This document shows, piece by piece, positions 46,782 to 59,239 of a DNA stretch of 64,000 nt (positions within the stretch are counted from its first letter, which is position 1; every line of letters starts with the position of its first letter). Location of the stretch: positions 15,983,081 through 16,047,080 of the forward strand of contig CP099848.1 in the NCBI GenBank assembly GCA_030062745.1. Reading direction: 5' to 3'. Both the position numbers and the translations under genes were made by a program. The stretch is from Capitulum mitella. Its lineage: Eukaryota; Arthropoda; Thecostraca; Pollicipedomorpha; Pollicipedidae. The notes beneath the pieces are model-generated. The model worked only from the letters and a program-made list of their open reading frames with translations. It made no database searches and was not told the origin of the DNA.

Positions 46782-49700
46782 CTGAAAACCGGGTCCAGCC
46801 GATCAATCAGCCGAATGCGGGCAGGAACTGCGTGGCGGCGGCCGCGGTTTCTTCGGTGACAGAAACATGAGATCCGTGAGACCTCGTGGTGAGAAACATG
46901 ACGATGAAGGTGTCATGAAATGACGAAAGAATGACCACAAGCTCATGATCATGATCGCGAGAGAAATCGCCAGATCATGGTTTCTGCTGTAAAGAGATCG
47001 TACGAGTAACTTCATGAAGAAATCCCACGAGCTCATGAGAGGAGAAAATCACGAAATCATAAACGGAATCACGAGAGAAACATGACGGGGAATAACAGAA
47101 ATACGAGAACCAAAGATTCGCCTCGGTAACAATAACATGAGATCGGCAGCCTCCACCCCGTCTGAAGCACCAGCGCACACAACGCGGTGGGCGCCACAGC
47201 AGGCGGCTTTGAAGTCTCAGCAGAGCATAATGAGCAGAACAACTCTGAAGTCTCCACGGCCTGCGTCACGCCACAGACCACGGGCGGCGGCACACGGTCA
47301 CGATCTAGCTCTCACCTCGAACGTGTCTAGGAATGGCAGCAGTTGGCTGCAGGGCATCAGAGACGAGGTAGTGGAGCCGTACCACGACACATACGCCTCC
47401 TGGTACGAAGAGCTGTCGTTGATGCACATCACCTGCGGACGAGGCGCTTATGTCAGCGTGATGTGTCTCCGCCCGCCGCAAGGCGAGAAGAGACGACTGC
47501 GGATCACGCGCCATATCAGACGACCACCAAGGGTCAAACAGAGACTTCCAGCCTTACCAGCGCTGGCTTGACGCTAACGGGAGGCCCGCGTAAATTTACC
47601 AGACACCACTAATAATCCAGCCCATATCGTCCAAAGTGAAACCTAAATCGTTGATTATCCAGCCCAACGGCCCATCTCCAATCGCCCAAAACTAATCTAT
47701 CTTTTCTGTCTCGCTGCCTGATGAAGTTGTATCATTCACAGCACTATCTTAAACAGCCTTCTTACTAGTTATCGCGAGGCACGACGCAACTAGCGGTCGG
47801 CCAGATCCAGACCGGCCCGACATCACACAACCATGTATCTGGATGACCCTTACTCGCAGTCACTCCGACTGATGGGCCGCAGCAGCCGCCAGCGGCAGCC
47901 AGCGTGGCGGCCGCTCCTGCCCCCAGTCACACCCACCTTGCCAGGCCACCACGGGAAGCCGTGGATCTTGCCCCAAACGACGTCGTGCACGCGCAGCACG
48001 CGGCCGTCCTGCAGGGCGCAAGAGGCGGTCGAGGCGGCGGCCGGCTCCGGCAGCGGCACCTCCGGGAATGGCGGCACCTGGTGCGGTGCATCGGCCGCGG
48101 ACGCGCCATCCGCCGCCGCTGCACCGTCCGCCGCGTACTCGCTGGCGCGGATCCGGCGCAGCGAGATGGACAGTTTCTGGGAGAGGCAGCGCTCCTTCAT
48201 CTCCACCTGCGGTCGGCAGAGTAGGCTCAGCGGGAGGCCGACGCCGGGCTTGTGACAGACACAGGCTCGGCCCGCCGTCAGGTAAGACAAGGCACGGAAT
48301 ATCGTGTACAGACACGGTGAAATTATTCCCGCCACCAGGCCTCTGAGCACTGATTACGGACAAGTTACCTAATGATTAAAGCAACGTAGCAGCGCAATAT
48401 TACATTAGCTCCATTTCATATCCTTTCAACGTTCGACGGGGAAGTGAAAGACTTTAGAGAGTACTTGGCGGTTACCTCTGCAACACAAGCTAATGTTTTG
48501 ACTTGCCTTATGAAACCGGTTTGAATAAAACCGACATATCTATGCACTTACCTGGTCGCAAACCGCACTTTACAACAGTTGCAGCAATTTGAATGCATCG
48601 TCAAGGGCACAACCTAATAAGCCACGTGCAACTCCCAGCTATTCGGAAGCAATTGCCAGCGATTAACGAACGATGCATCATGCTGGCCAAAAAGAAAACC
48701 TCGCAGCTCGATGCCTCTGGAACCGTCCGTTACACCGGCGGTCCCATTAGCTGTTCAGTATCATGCAGTCGACTCTACCGTGGTCATCATCAGCCCGCGC
48801 TGCAGCTGGCCGGCCGCGGGCCGCCGGAGAGCCGGGCGGGCCGGACCGGGTCACGCCGAGCCGCCGCGCCCACCTTCCGCCAGCCCGCCGCCCGCGCCGC
48901 CCTGTGTTAGACCGGCGCCCTCAAGCGAAAAAGAATATGAAAACAACTGACACCGATGGACGGGCGCACCTCCGAGGCGCCCGGCTCGCCGTCTGTCGGC
49001 GGCGGCGAGTCACGGCCGCGCCGCTCCTCGCGCCGGCGCCGCTTGTGCTTCAGCTTATGCTTGTGCCGTTTCTTGCGCAGCGGGCCGGGCGGCGGCTGTG
49101 AGCTCGGGTGCGCCGGCGACAGCGCTAGCGCCGCGCTCGCCACGCGATAGTAGGCCGGCGACATCTGCGGGTAGCTGGGCGACAGCCGAGGGTAGCCGGG
49201 CGAGCGCGCACCCCACGGGTACGCCGGCGACGCGCGCGGCGAGCCCACCAACTTCCGCTGCACGTCCTTACGCGCCTTTTTCAGCGCGCGCTTGGCGGCC
49301 TTGGCACTGGCCGTGGGCCCGGCCGGCAACAGGGCGCCGCGCTCCGGCTCCGGCTCGGCGCCGGCCTGCACCTTGTAGCGGGCCGGGATCTTGAGCACGG
49401 TGCCGGCGCCCTCGCGACCGCCGAACGAGATCTTGAGCACAGGCGTAAGCGCAGCGTCCTCCTGCTCGCTGGACGCCGTCCGGTGGCCGTCCACCAGCAC
49501 GGACTCGTCCCAGAGGTCCTCCATCGAGCCGACGGCCAGCCGCCTCTTGCGCAGCCCGGTGCGCCGGTCGGCTGGCGGCTCGTCGCGCGCCGCCGGCACG
49601 ATCGCGCCCCCGCTGATCTTGATCTTCTGCAGCTTGGGCTTGGCGGCCGGCGGCGCGTCGCACTTCTTCACGTTGTTGCCGACGATCTTGATGGGGCTGA

Positions 49701-49787
49701 CCGTGGGTCGCGTGGCCGCACACGCCGGCGGCGATGGCGGCGGCGGCGGCGAAGACGATGAACATGACGATGACGACACTGACGACA

Positions 49788-49831
<44 letters not shown>

Positions 49832-51618
49832 CTGGAGCCGGCGCCATCGCCGTCGGCCGGACATGAGACGCGCAACTGCTGGGCGCTCAGCCGCACGATC
49901 GGGATACGAGGCAGTTTGAGCGGCAGCGGCTGCGGCTGCGGCTGCGACTGCGGCTGCGGCCGTGGCTGCGGCTGCAGCTGCAGCTGCGGCTGCGCCTGCG
50001 GGCCGGCCGCCGCCGCGGCACCGGCCCGCTCGGCCGCCGGGTCCGCGTTCTCGTCGCCGTCGCGCCGCCGCCGGCCCTGCGCCTGCACGTTCTCCGAGCT
50101 CTCCGTGCAGATGCTTTTGCACTTGGAGCAGAGCACCTGTCGCGGCCGGAGCCGGACTGTGGTGCGGCCGGCCTTGTGGCGGCGCGGCGGCGCGCCCGCC
50201 CGGCACGCCGCGCTCAGCTCGTGGCTCGACTGGAAGTAGGTCATCCGGGTGCTGACGGTGTGGTACGGGTTGTCGGCCGCCGGCGCGCTACTGCCCGGCT
50301 GCCGTTCGTCGTACCAGGCCGGCGGCTTCACCCCGCACGGCAGGCCGCTGCAACGGAGAATCGTCCGGTAAGGGTGACGGTTACACGCAGACGCACGCGA
50401 CTCCGGCCGGTCAGAACGGTCCTGCCCGAGTCACAGCCGGAGCCGCCAGACAACTCCGAGCCAGTGCGAAAGGCTCGCGGCCAGGCGGAGAAGCTCACTG
50501 CCTAACATGGCAGAGCGTGACGAGACTCCCTGGGACCTTCCGTTTATGTACGTGACAGCGTGTCTTCGTCTGTGATCTACCCTCAAACGGCCGTTTAGTT
50601 TATAGTCGGCCTCCGTACGACGTTACGAAAACTGTCAGACTTCAGTGGTCAAGGTGAAAGCATGGCTTTGCTCCATCGCTACAAACATGATTGGCATGAC
50701 CATGGGAGTCCCTTAAATATGGTCTTACTCTAAAAGTGAATGAAGACCAGCAAAAGTCTCGCAATGGCAAGACACACGAAAAGAACCATCCCCTCAAACC
50801 GAGGTCATGACTGAAGTGACCTTTCAGTCTTCGCTAAACACATGGGAAGAAAAAACTCCAAAAACTCTAAAATTACGATTAACCTCGTATTATATATTAC
50901 GATTATATATTACGTATTATAAAATTACGACTAACAGAATTATACTGATTCCTGGAGTATACGTGAAAGAAACATTGGCATCAAAGACATAACATAATAC
51001 ATGCTCATACCTGGAGCACACCTGAAGGAAACATCAGCATCAGTGACAATATAACAATCTTACCACAACTAATGAGGTTTTTACATGGCACTTGTCCTCC
51101 AACAGAGAAAAATATACGCAACGTTATGGACGGATTACACATTAATTCCATCCGACAGTCCCATAAGTTTTAATAAACTTAATGCTATCCAATGCACAGG
51201 TGCATGACATATAAAAAATGGTGGCACAATTACTAGTCCGGTCAGGACATTCCATACCGTCCAGCGTCACTGGCCAGACCAGTGACGAAGCAGTCAGAAC
51301 TGACCAAACCAGTAACCAGCTTATCCAGGATGTTCAGACGGTAAATTTAGCGCGGCGATCACTTCGGCAACATAAGACCAGACGTGTGCTCGATTCCAGC
51401 GGAATCAAAGCCGAATCCAGATTCCCTTCCATTTGGCCCGGAATTGGATTCGGAATCGATTCAGTTGTTAGATGTGTTGAGTAGGATTCGGAACTGATTC
51501 ATTTAGTCTGTGGAAACAATGGAATCGGAAGCGAGTCAAACGACAAAACGTCTGGCTCTATTTTTTATCACAGTGTAACCTTTTTAGCTTTGGTGCCAAA
51601 AAAAAGATATAGATATAT

Positions 51619-51655
<37 letters not shown>

Positions 51656-54536
51656 CATATATATAGCCACTAACAGCCATGCATGTATACGCAATAAAGA
51701 CGTTGAGAGCAGTTTCGGGCAGCTTCATGTCAATGGTCTATTTATGGGGGAATGGGCTGGACACTGCTTGTCAGGTAGGTATGCAAGTAACTGGGAATGA
51801 GGTTGTGCTCCAAAACATACAACAATTAACATCAGATCAAAGGATCTTCAACTCAAGGCAAGACAAAGAACGAAAAGGATGCCTACATATCACTGGTACA
51901 CCAGTTTTCTGGGAAGCAGGGAGTAGGTACTAGGTAGTAAGTATACCTCCACCTACTTTTACCAACTCGTAAGTATTTGCCTGGTGACGAATGTCGATTG
52001 CTTATGACTTGAGGCATGTAGCAAGAACGCCAGAACTGAACGTCGTAAACAGTGTGTAAATAGAACGTAAACACTTACTCTTACTGCCACAGGTGTGGTT
52101 TTTGGAAAATGATTGTGGGTGGCCAAAAGGCATATGATGACATCCATACATTGCGCATCGGGGAGGGGGAGGGGTCGTGACAGGCGTTTATGCCTAAAGT
52201 TCACAGGAATAAATTTAAAAAGGTACTGCGGGAGGTAAACTGCAGAAGTATGTGTTACGTAAGTCATGGATGATTGTATGGCGGCGACATCCTTAAGGAA
52301 ATAAAGCTGTTTTTTTCTGTTACCCCACAAAACACTCTGGGAAATATATAAGATTGATTATGAATTGCCATAGGAATGAAAAGTGCATTTTGGTCATTTC
52401 CGACAGACATTCCACGAATTTTAGTTCCTGTATATATCGACAGTGCTATCAGTGCGCGAACTACAGTAACACAGTACTAGAGAAAGCAACCAATCAGCGA
52501 CCAGAAAAACATAAGTAGGTAAACCTTGGACGCATCCGATGCTTTCCCAACACTACATTGCTGTACCAAACACGGTTATTATAACAGGCAGCGACGATTG
52601 TTTTGACAATCAACACCAAATTACTTCGACCTTTCACGTAATGCATACCTGCGGGGAAATTCGTGGAACTGCACCGGTATTTGTCGGACTACATGATGGC
52701 CGCATTCATAATTTCGATGTTTATCAGCTGCTGTCAGCTTCGACGTCGCTGAGGCCAACGATACGCAAACATGTTTCATCGGTGATTTAAGTGGAGAAAA
52801 GAAAATGGGGTAAATAGATTTAACTTGGGCTGGCAGCTAGCGTTCTTACCCCAGTGAAACATGAGCTAACGAAAACGAGCTGGCAAGAATGAACGGTACC
52901 TTTGTCTCGATTCAAAAAACGTCCTCTTCAATCGCACGTGTGCAGTTAAAAATCACGATCTGAGTAGATACACCTCCTTTAATGGAGGTCCTTGCTCCAG
53001 GACCCAGCTTGCCAGTTTTACTTGGAGGGTAATGGGGAAAAGTAATTGGTGGGTGACAATGAAGTCAATAACTTCCGATTATTGCCGATAAAGCTGATTT
53101 TAGGCGGCTATCGTCATAAACCTAAGAATATACTGTATTTGAACATTTAAACATACCTGAAAGTGTGGGTGCCTAAGTCATATTATGGGTGCCCATTTCC
53201 ATTTTGTGCGTGCCACGGCACCCGTAGAGACAGAAAACCACATCCCAGCTTACTGCCTTAAGTCACAGGTATTTCATGACGAATGTTGTTACTGACGTCG
53301 GGCATGTCACAACAGCGCCAGAACTGGACAATGTAATTAGTGCGGAAACACCGTGGTAATATTCAGGTGTCACGTCATGCTTACTTTCTTGGCTCGATTT
53401 CATAAAAAGTGAAGATTATGACAATGATGAAAGTTTTCTTTTCCTTATGATAACAATTTGCACTCAAATATTTACTACTGCTGCTTGATACCATTACCAA
53501 TACCATTTTTGCCAACAACTTCTCGCCGACTCCAACCACGTTTGTGCCACTACGCGGAATGTATGTGTCGAGCACGTCCTTTCCTCTGATTCGACTCTAA
53601 TCCTTCTTCTCTTTCTTTGTATCAATCTGTCCTGGAAAATTCCTTGGCCGGCTGAAGCTTTAGTTGCACCTAAAATCCTATTTCTCATCCAGCCACCCCA
53701 CTCCTGGTCATCATCCTTCGCCCACCTCCTTTCCATGGGCAAAATCGGCGCAGAGCCATCTTTGGCAGCAACGTTTTTCACTCTCGCTTCACAGAGTGTA
53801 TGAGTGACGCTAAGCAATGGCTGATAACGTGGAGCACGAGCACGACTCGCGAGAGACTGGCAGAGCTGCTGCGTCTAGGTTAATTAGCCAGAGGTGAATA
53901 CTGTTGGGTACATGCCTATGTGTTGGACTGTTTATCCGTGACATATATATAGCGTTATCTGGCCGTTGATATGCGTTCCGGTACAAGTGATGTATTTGGA
54001 AACGGTTTACGCGAAGTCAACAACGATCGCAGAAGCATTCTCCAAAAACTTAGCTAACGTTTAAAGCATAAAAATAAACGACAAAACAGCAGATATCCGA
54101 CATAAGATAATCAACGGCATCCTGAAAAACGTTATTGCAACACATGCAGGCGAATAATTCTTAAACATAGCGGACGTAGGCGACCAAAAATGATGACAAA
54201 TGATGAATGCGACGATAAAAGAACAAAGAGATACCAGACTAAAGAAAGCAACAAAACGTAAACTTCTTACCGAATGGTGATCTGAAATACCCGATGGACA
54301 CTTTTACGCCGCACGAAGACAAGTCTGTCCGACCGAACGGGCACAAACCGCAACGACATCCCGCTTCCCCCGACAACGTCAAAATGAGTGGCCGGCCGGC
54401 CCCCGCTGCCAGAAGGTCGGTTTGGTCACGTCAGCGACCGAGCCGGGCCTGGTCGCCGCCGGAGCCACAGCCGTGACGCCCGGGCGGCCATCGGCGGCAA
54501 CAATATATGTAGAATCACGGATATATAAACAAATAA

Positions 54537-54606
<70 letters not shown>

Positions 54607-55079
54607 GATAAACAACCCATATATATATGCCCCGCGTGAGGTGAGTCAAGTGACGGACAAAGCACATGACGTAACTGAGAAGTCTGAATGGTCGTGGTGG
54701 AAATTTGTACTTTAGGTACCTGAAGTCAGGGGTAACGTTCTGTGTACATAATGGGCGGGGAAAAAGGCAACGGCCTGACTACGTAACCTTTCCCCGAATG
54801 AGTTTGTCAACAGATTTAGCCGCTTTATTTTGACAGACATTAATTTCCATTTTTTAATATTTGGTTATTGTTTACCATCTACAAAGCTCTTTCCCCCTGC
54901 TTAAAACTGAGAGAACATACTGGGGAGAGGCCTGCCTTAATCACCTGAGGGGGGCAGGGGGGGGGGGGGAATCCGCACTGGGAGGCCATGGCTGCTGCCA
55001 AAGAGTATAAATTGGCCCCTGGTAGCAGCAGGTTTACCTACCTGATTACTGAAATTTTGATATTTATGTGCACATGAAT

Positions 55080-55122
<43 letters not shown>

Positions 55123-58100
55123 GTGTGTGTACACACACATATATATATATATATATATGTGTGTGCGTGTGCGTGTGCGTGTGCGTGTGTGTGTGTGTGT
55201 AGACATAATTTGTTACTGACAACACAGATTTGTACAATTTTATGGTTATGTTCCATTCACAGCATTTGGTTGAATCAGATTCGGTTTCGAAGTCAGACAG
55301 TTTCAGCCGCACTGGAATTGGATTCGGAATCGATTTCACTTGTAATTGGTTGTTACGGACTGGATTTGGATTCGGAGTCATTTGCCTCGTTATGGAGTCG
55401 GAATCAATTCCGGTCAAGCGGAATCAAGCACAAAGTGCATAAGACCACCGTTTCATATAAAATTTTGAGAACGTTCGTTGGAAATGGCAACTGGATGCAC
55501 CAGACTTCAAATGTTGAGGACACTGTTATAGTCCAATGTCAATATCAGGAGCAAGACATTATTAGTGTCTAATGAACATAATGGCAGCAGATGTCCGGTT
55601 CTCAATAGCCTGCATGACTGCAGCTCCTGACTGTGCTCATTCCAAACTGGAAGGCATAGGCACACAATCTGGGCAACATATCCATCGCAGTGGATCACTG
55701 CTCTGAATTTGTGTGTTGTGTCTTCCCATCATCATGTGTCAGCATTCCAGAACTTTTCATAAGAATCTGCTGTAGTGGGTATGCTTGCTTGTCTTCAATG
55801 GCATGGTGAAAACAGCACTTGCCCAAAATATACCTTCACAAAATGATCTGATAATGACTGTCATGTAATGTCTGTTTTCACCATTTTCCTATTTAATAAA
55901 TTTGCCATTAAGTCTTGAATTTGTTGTGTCATTTCACAGCCTTACAAAAAATGAAAATGGAAAGCTCCACAAACCACATCCATCATGTATTCCTCTTGGA
56001 AATGTGATGGCTGCTTAAGAAATGATAATTATGAAGTCCAGAAGCTACAAAAATAACATGTAAATTGTAGTAACTTTTCATGAATGACATCTATTCCACC
56101 ACATGTATTTGCAAAACATTATACATATCTGAGACAGGTACTGCAGTGTTTTTTTCTTTTACTCTTTCTTGTTACAACACCCCTATTTTTCTGGAACAGG
56201 TAATGAAACCATTTTCATCCCAGTCTGAAGATTCAAGTAATCTTAGTATGCTATCAACATCACATTTAGAGAAATTGTCTCCAAAACCAGTTTCCAGTTA
56301 TGTGAATCCAGTACTTCATTATACAATGAAGTACAAAACTTGTGGACATGTGCTTCATGCTGTACAACCTTGCAGACCATGATGACTCACAATCACACAG
56401 GGAGTCACATCCACCAGCAATCATATATACACAAAGCCATGTGATGTATGTAAAATGATTTTTCATGCAAATATATCGTCATATTCCTTCCTGCATAGCT
56501 GTTTGTTTAAAATTATGAAAAACCACATTTCAGGATGCTTTGAATGACTGCTGAGCTGTCAATAATGATAATGTTGATTTACAACATTAATAACAATGCA
56601 ACATTAATGACAATGCTATGAGATGACATGAGATATGATACAACATGACAGAAATACATCACACGTAATTTTGTTTTAAAAATATTTACAAAACATTTTA
56701 TTTACAGAAAATGGAGCATGACTGCAGTAATGAGAGGAGTCAGAATGTTATAAAATACACTTTCTCCACTTTTTTCTTAGTCTTATAGCAATGACACTGG
56801 AATAACAGAATCATAAAATGAATTATTCTGAATTTCAACCCCTGGCCAACCCTCAATTTTCAATGTTTTGAACACCTCTGCATGGGAGCAGGACCACTGC
56901 TGCCTGGTGTGGGTGCTATGATAACCACAGAAATGTTGAGCCAAGGTCTGTCAAGACTAAATTTCATTGCAATAAGCCACTGTAATTGTAAAATCCATCT
57001 TGCTTTTCACTGTTGTACATGACACACAATATGCAGTTACCACATCACAGCTGTCTCCCATAATCTATCCAGTGTCATGCCATATCTTTCCCTTTTGGTC
57101 CCATTATCCTTCTTCTCCCATCTGCCTTACTGACTACAATGAGGTAAGAAACCTCAATCATGTGATTTAACAAGGCAAGCATGAGCATTATCATAGGCAT
57201 ATCACCTGTGCTTTAGTTCTTTACTTGAGTTCTTAAGTAAAAAAAATTGGTCAGGTCATGTTGACATGACATGACAGAGGCATAGGAGCATCCAAAGAAG
57301 TGGGAGAGAGGAGATGTTTTTCCCTATAGGGCTAATATTAAATTTTATCAGAGTGGGGGTCATGGTCACTGGCCTCTGTTCCTCTGCCCATCTTGCATAA
57401 GATGGTTATCAGAGGCTGGTCCACGTTATTGCCTTCATTCATTCCTGAAAATCATAAAACAAAGACCTAAACAGGTATTAATAGGAGTCCTCACCCATCA
57501 GAGGACATTTAGCATCAGATTTGTCAATGACTGGAACTCCCTGCCAGCCAATGTGGTGACAGCGGACATGGTCGCAACATTTAAACATAGACTCAACAGG
57601 CATTGGCCACAGCTTGTGTATCACACCATTCATTAACAAGAAATGCTGGTACCATGTGATGAGTTTGACATGAGCAGGACCAAAGGCCTAGTGGCCTTCA
57701 AAATTTCTGACAGCCAGAGGTAAGGTAGGTAAGGTAAGGAGTTCAATTTACAATGAACCCCTGACAGGAATTTTTATCTCTACTGAAACATGTGAGTTTC
57801 TTGTGACATAAAGCAACCTTCCTGGACATGTGTAGTCTGAGGAAATAATAAAAAGGCATTGCACAACATGAAACTGTAGCATTCATGATTCATTTTTTGC
57901 CATTGTCTGGTTATTAATTATAAGTGGACATTTCAGTGAAAACTATTGCACTGTAAGCATCAGGCAGAAGCACACAATACAACTGCAATATTTAATTTTT
58001 TATTTCATATGGCTGTTATAATTGTGGATGAAATTTCATTCATGGTGCAAATTTTAGGGCATCCAATGTAGGGCACCATATTTGTAATTTTGCTGTAATG

Positions 58101-58295
58101 CCTTTGGAACTCCATTTGCCTCATATATCAAAAAAGAACTCACCTTCTGTTAACATCAACCAGCACTCCTTGAAAATGTTTGGATCCATTCCTGTAGGAT
58201 ACCAAAATGTAGCCCTCTCCATCTTGTAACACATTCACAGCTATGCACCTTTCTTGGTTATTTTCCGTATTCGAAGTCTCACATGTCTTAGCCAT
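46638..58295 (-). CDS. PWWP2A: PWWP domain-containing protein 2 (PWWP2A/B-like), complete
   Basis: PWWP2A and PWWP2B are chromatin readers. They bind H2A.Z and H3K36-methylated nucleosomes and recruit a histone-deacetylase module of MTA1, HDAC and RBBP4/7. Five exons (58295-58144, 50347-48970, 48206-47937, 47432-47316, 46781-46638) use GT-AG sites, join without frame breaks and total 2061 bases, giving 686 residues (human 2A about 755, 2B about 590). In order: an N-terminal conserved segment (YRNGSKHFQGVLVDV, then GLPCGVKPP), the zinc-knuckle-like RTTVRLRPRQVLCSKCKSIC, long low-complexity Ser/Pro/Gln and basic regions, and a C-terminal PWWP domain split over exons 3-5. The single copy cannot be assigned to 2A or 2B. 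I assembled this model by eye; the start is the first Met before the conserved segment. Confidence 0.94.
46782..47315 (-). other. PWWP2 intron 4
   Basis: GT-AG intron. About 46850-47110 is built of degenerate catgagat/cacgaga words, a local simple repeat. Confidence 0.6.
47316..47432 (-). CDS. PWWP2A: PWWP2 coding exon 4
   Basis: 39 codons, acceptor gtccgcag, donor GAG|gtgaga. Encodes EAYVSWYGSTTSSLMPCSQ and LLPFLDTFE, matching the family's ..VSWFGSPTTS.L..SQL.PFL segment that completes the barrel. Confidence 0.95.
47433..47936 (-). other. PWWP2 intron 3
   Basis: GT-AG intron with no other feature recognised. Confidence 0.7.
47937..48206 (-). CDS. PWWP2A: PWWP2 coding exon 3
   Basis: 90 codons in phase 0, from acceptor gaccgcag to donor AAG|gtgggt. 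Ala-rich linker, then the first strands of the PWWP domain: RVHDVVWGKIHGFPWWPGK, whose PWWP core and preceding aromatic residues form the methyl-lysine pocket. Confidence 0.95.
48207..48969 (-). other. PWWP2 intron 2
   Basis: GT-AG intron. The GC-rich part at 48790-48910 is next to exon 2 and has no separate coding evidence. Confidence 0.7.
48970..50347 (-). CDS. PWWP2A: PWWP2 coding exon 2
   Basis: The acceptor ccgttgcag ends at 50348 and the donor GAG|gtgcgc follows 48970, giving one base plus 459 codons. It encodes GLPCGVKPPAWYDERQ, NPYHTV...YFQSSHE, then RTTVRLRPRQVLCSKCKSIC. A Gln/Pro/Leu repeat, a run of 15 or so Ser from a (TCG)n tract (about 49785-49832), a mixed basic region with GLRKRR, and a Lys/His/Arg-rich stretch (KKRHKHKLKHKRRRR) likely to be a nuclear-localisation or nucleic-acid-binding patch follow. 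Reading past the donor gives only a short nonconserved tail. Confidence 0.93.
51388..51535. repeat. GGAATC-rich dispersed repeat, copy 2
   Basis: Opens gtgctcgattccagcggaatc, followed by ggaattggattcggaatcgattc. Confidence 0.75.
51606..51665. repeat. (TA)n microsatellite
   Basis: Near-perfect TA repeat with two interruptions. Confidence 0.97.
53494..53817 (-). other. Unidentified open frame, 107 codons
   Basis: Same strand as PWWP2, inside its intron 1. The sequence (for example RRWAKDDDQEWGGWMRNR and a later RKRRRIR) is less repetitive than a composition artefact, but no family, splice site pair or promoter supports it. It could be a transposon fragment. Confidence 0.2.
54538..54602. repeat. 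Compound (CA)n(TA)n microsatellite
   Basis: About 12 CA units run directly into about 20 TA units. Confidence 0.98.
55082..55201. repeat. Compound (TA)n/(GT)n microsatellite
   Basis: TA run, gtgtgtacacacac palindrome, a second TA run, then gcgtgt/gtgtgt. Confidence 0.98.
55255..55435. repeat. GGAATC-rich dispersed repeat, copy 3 (inverted)
   Basis: Contains ggaattggattcggaatcgatt and ends ggaatcaagcacaaa, the reverse orientation of the ends of copies 1 and 2. Confidence 0.7.
55690..58260. other. CpG desert in PWWP2 intron 1
   Basis: About 2.6 kb with roughly six CpGs by eye and abundant TG/CA. It ends at the first exon, where CpG returns. Confidence 0.8.
57480..57740 (+). mobile_element. 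3' tail of an L2/CR1-like LINE
   Basis: Encodes RTFSIRFVNDWNSLPANVV, then TFKHRLNRHW and a stop, the typical C-terminal end of non-LTR ORF2. A tail of taaggtagg-type repeats follows at 57722-57740. Antisense to PWWP2. Confidence 0.75.
58144..58295 (-). CDS. PWWP2A: PWWP2 coding exon 1
   Basis: ATG at the complement of 58293-58295, 50 codons plus two bases, then donor AG|gtgagt. The residues CIAVNVLQDGEGYILVSY and FQGVLVDVNR match the N-terminal conserved segment of PWWP2 proteins (...F.GVL.D..). With exon 2 the next residues are S-GLPCGV. It was too short to stand out as an open frame. Confidence 0.88.
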
Positions 58296-59040
58296 GCTAC
58301 ATCTACATAACAAATATCACATGAGAGCGGAAATATCCATATAAATTATCAGATCATTTCATGCTGGCGCATCGTCCATTGCGATATACTGCGCACTCAA
58401 ACCCCGAAGTTCCCAGCAAGACAAATAAGCGTTTGCCATAGGACACAGGGAACCAAGGGTGTGCAATTGAAAAGCGGATAGCTGCGCAAGGAATATGATT
58501 TCCATATAAAATATAAATAACGACATTAATTGTTTTCATTTGTTTTCCTCAGTTTTGATTCTGGTTTGGTAAAAGACACCAATATTCTTCATATCGTTAT
58601 GTCTGGGAAACAATTTTTTCGTCTTTTCATATTTTTGGCCGTGAGAAAATGTTACTGCGACAGTGATATTTCATACTCATGAAGCATGTGTTTTAGCTCC
58701 TTCATGGTCTTTAGTTGCGACATGCTACTCTCCAAAAATATTCATGCATCTAAGGAAGGAAGGGCCTCAATGCTGCTTTAGACGTCATTAGGGGTATGAC
58801 ATAAATGATGTAATGAGTCAAGAGCGGTACTTTGTTAGCGTAAAGAGGAATTTATGCGATCCTCTTGCAATAAATGTCTTTCATGTTTTTCTGACAAATG
58901 GTATCAGTAAATAACATACCCATACCATAGGTAAATAATCCTCAGAGCTTGCGTGAGTGGGAAATTTTACAAGGTCCTGTCGAGCAGTTTTCGCGTCTAC
59001 CACCGAAATCCAAACACCGCAAATTTAACTGCCAAAGCTG
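58296..59040. promoter_or_regulatory. Shared divergent promoter interval, PWWP2 (-) and SUDS3 (+)
   Basis: About 0.75 kb with normal CpG content, lying between two CpG deserts. The PWWP2 start codon is at its left edge and a candidate SUDS3 leader exon at its right. No TATA or shared motif is obvious; the start sites are not known. Confidence 0.5.
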
Positions 59041-59111
59041 CGAAGGACGTCGGCGAGTGCGGTGAGGACGGTGGTAGATAGCTAGTGTCTGGGAGGATGG
59101 CAGCGAGGGTC
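59041..59111 (+). other. Candidate SUDS3 noncoding first exon
   Basis: CpG-rich sequence ending at a strong donor GTC|gtaagt. It has a small ATG (59097) whose frame does not join that of SUDS3 at either plausible acceptor before 61053, so it would be an upstream reading frame. The first base is not determined. Confidence 0.35.
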
Positions 59112-59239
59112 GTAAGTTGTTGTGATTGGCGTCAGAGTGTTGTTTTTTGTTTTGGAGTACACAATTTTGCAAACAGTAATGCTGCTTTCATTTGGCGTTC
59201 CTGGTGTAAGTCAGTTATGACATTACATCTGCTTCGTAT

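Larger units (their letters stand above)
50348..58143 (-). other. PWWP2 intron 1
   Basis: A 7.8 kb intron with several simple repeats, two GGAATC-family repeats and a LINE tail. CpG content is ordinary from 50.4 to 55.4 kb and nearly nil from about 55.7 to 58.1 kb. Confidence 0.75.

Noticed and set aside
48907..50331. PWWP2 exon 2 read as one 474-codon gene
   Set aside because: The first codon is GTG and the end runs past a donor. The five-exon model keeps phase and gives the whole PWWP domain.
56080..56382. Plus-strand open frame after an acceptor-like sequence (tttttctggaacag), reading MKPFSSQSEDSSNL
   Set aside because: It lies antisense in PWWP2 intron 1 and in a CpG desert where stop codons made from CpG decay are unevenly distributed. 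No partner exon, family match or poly(A) signal supports it.
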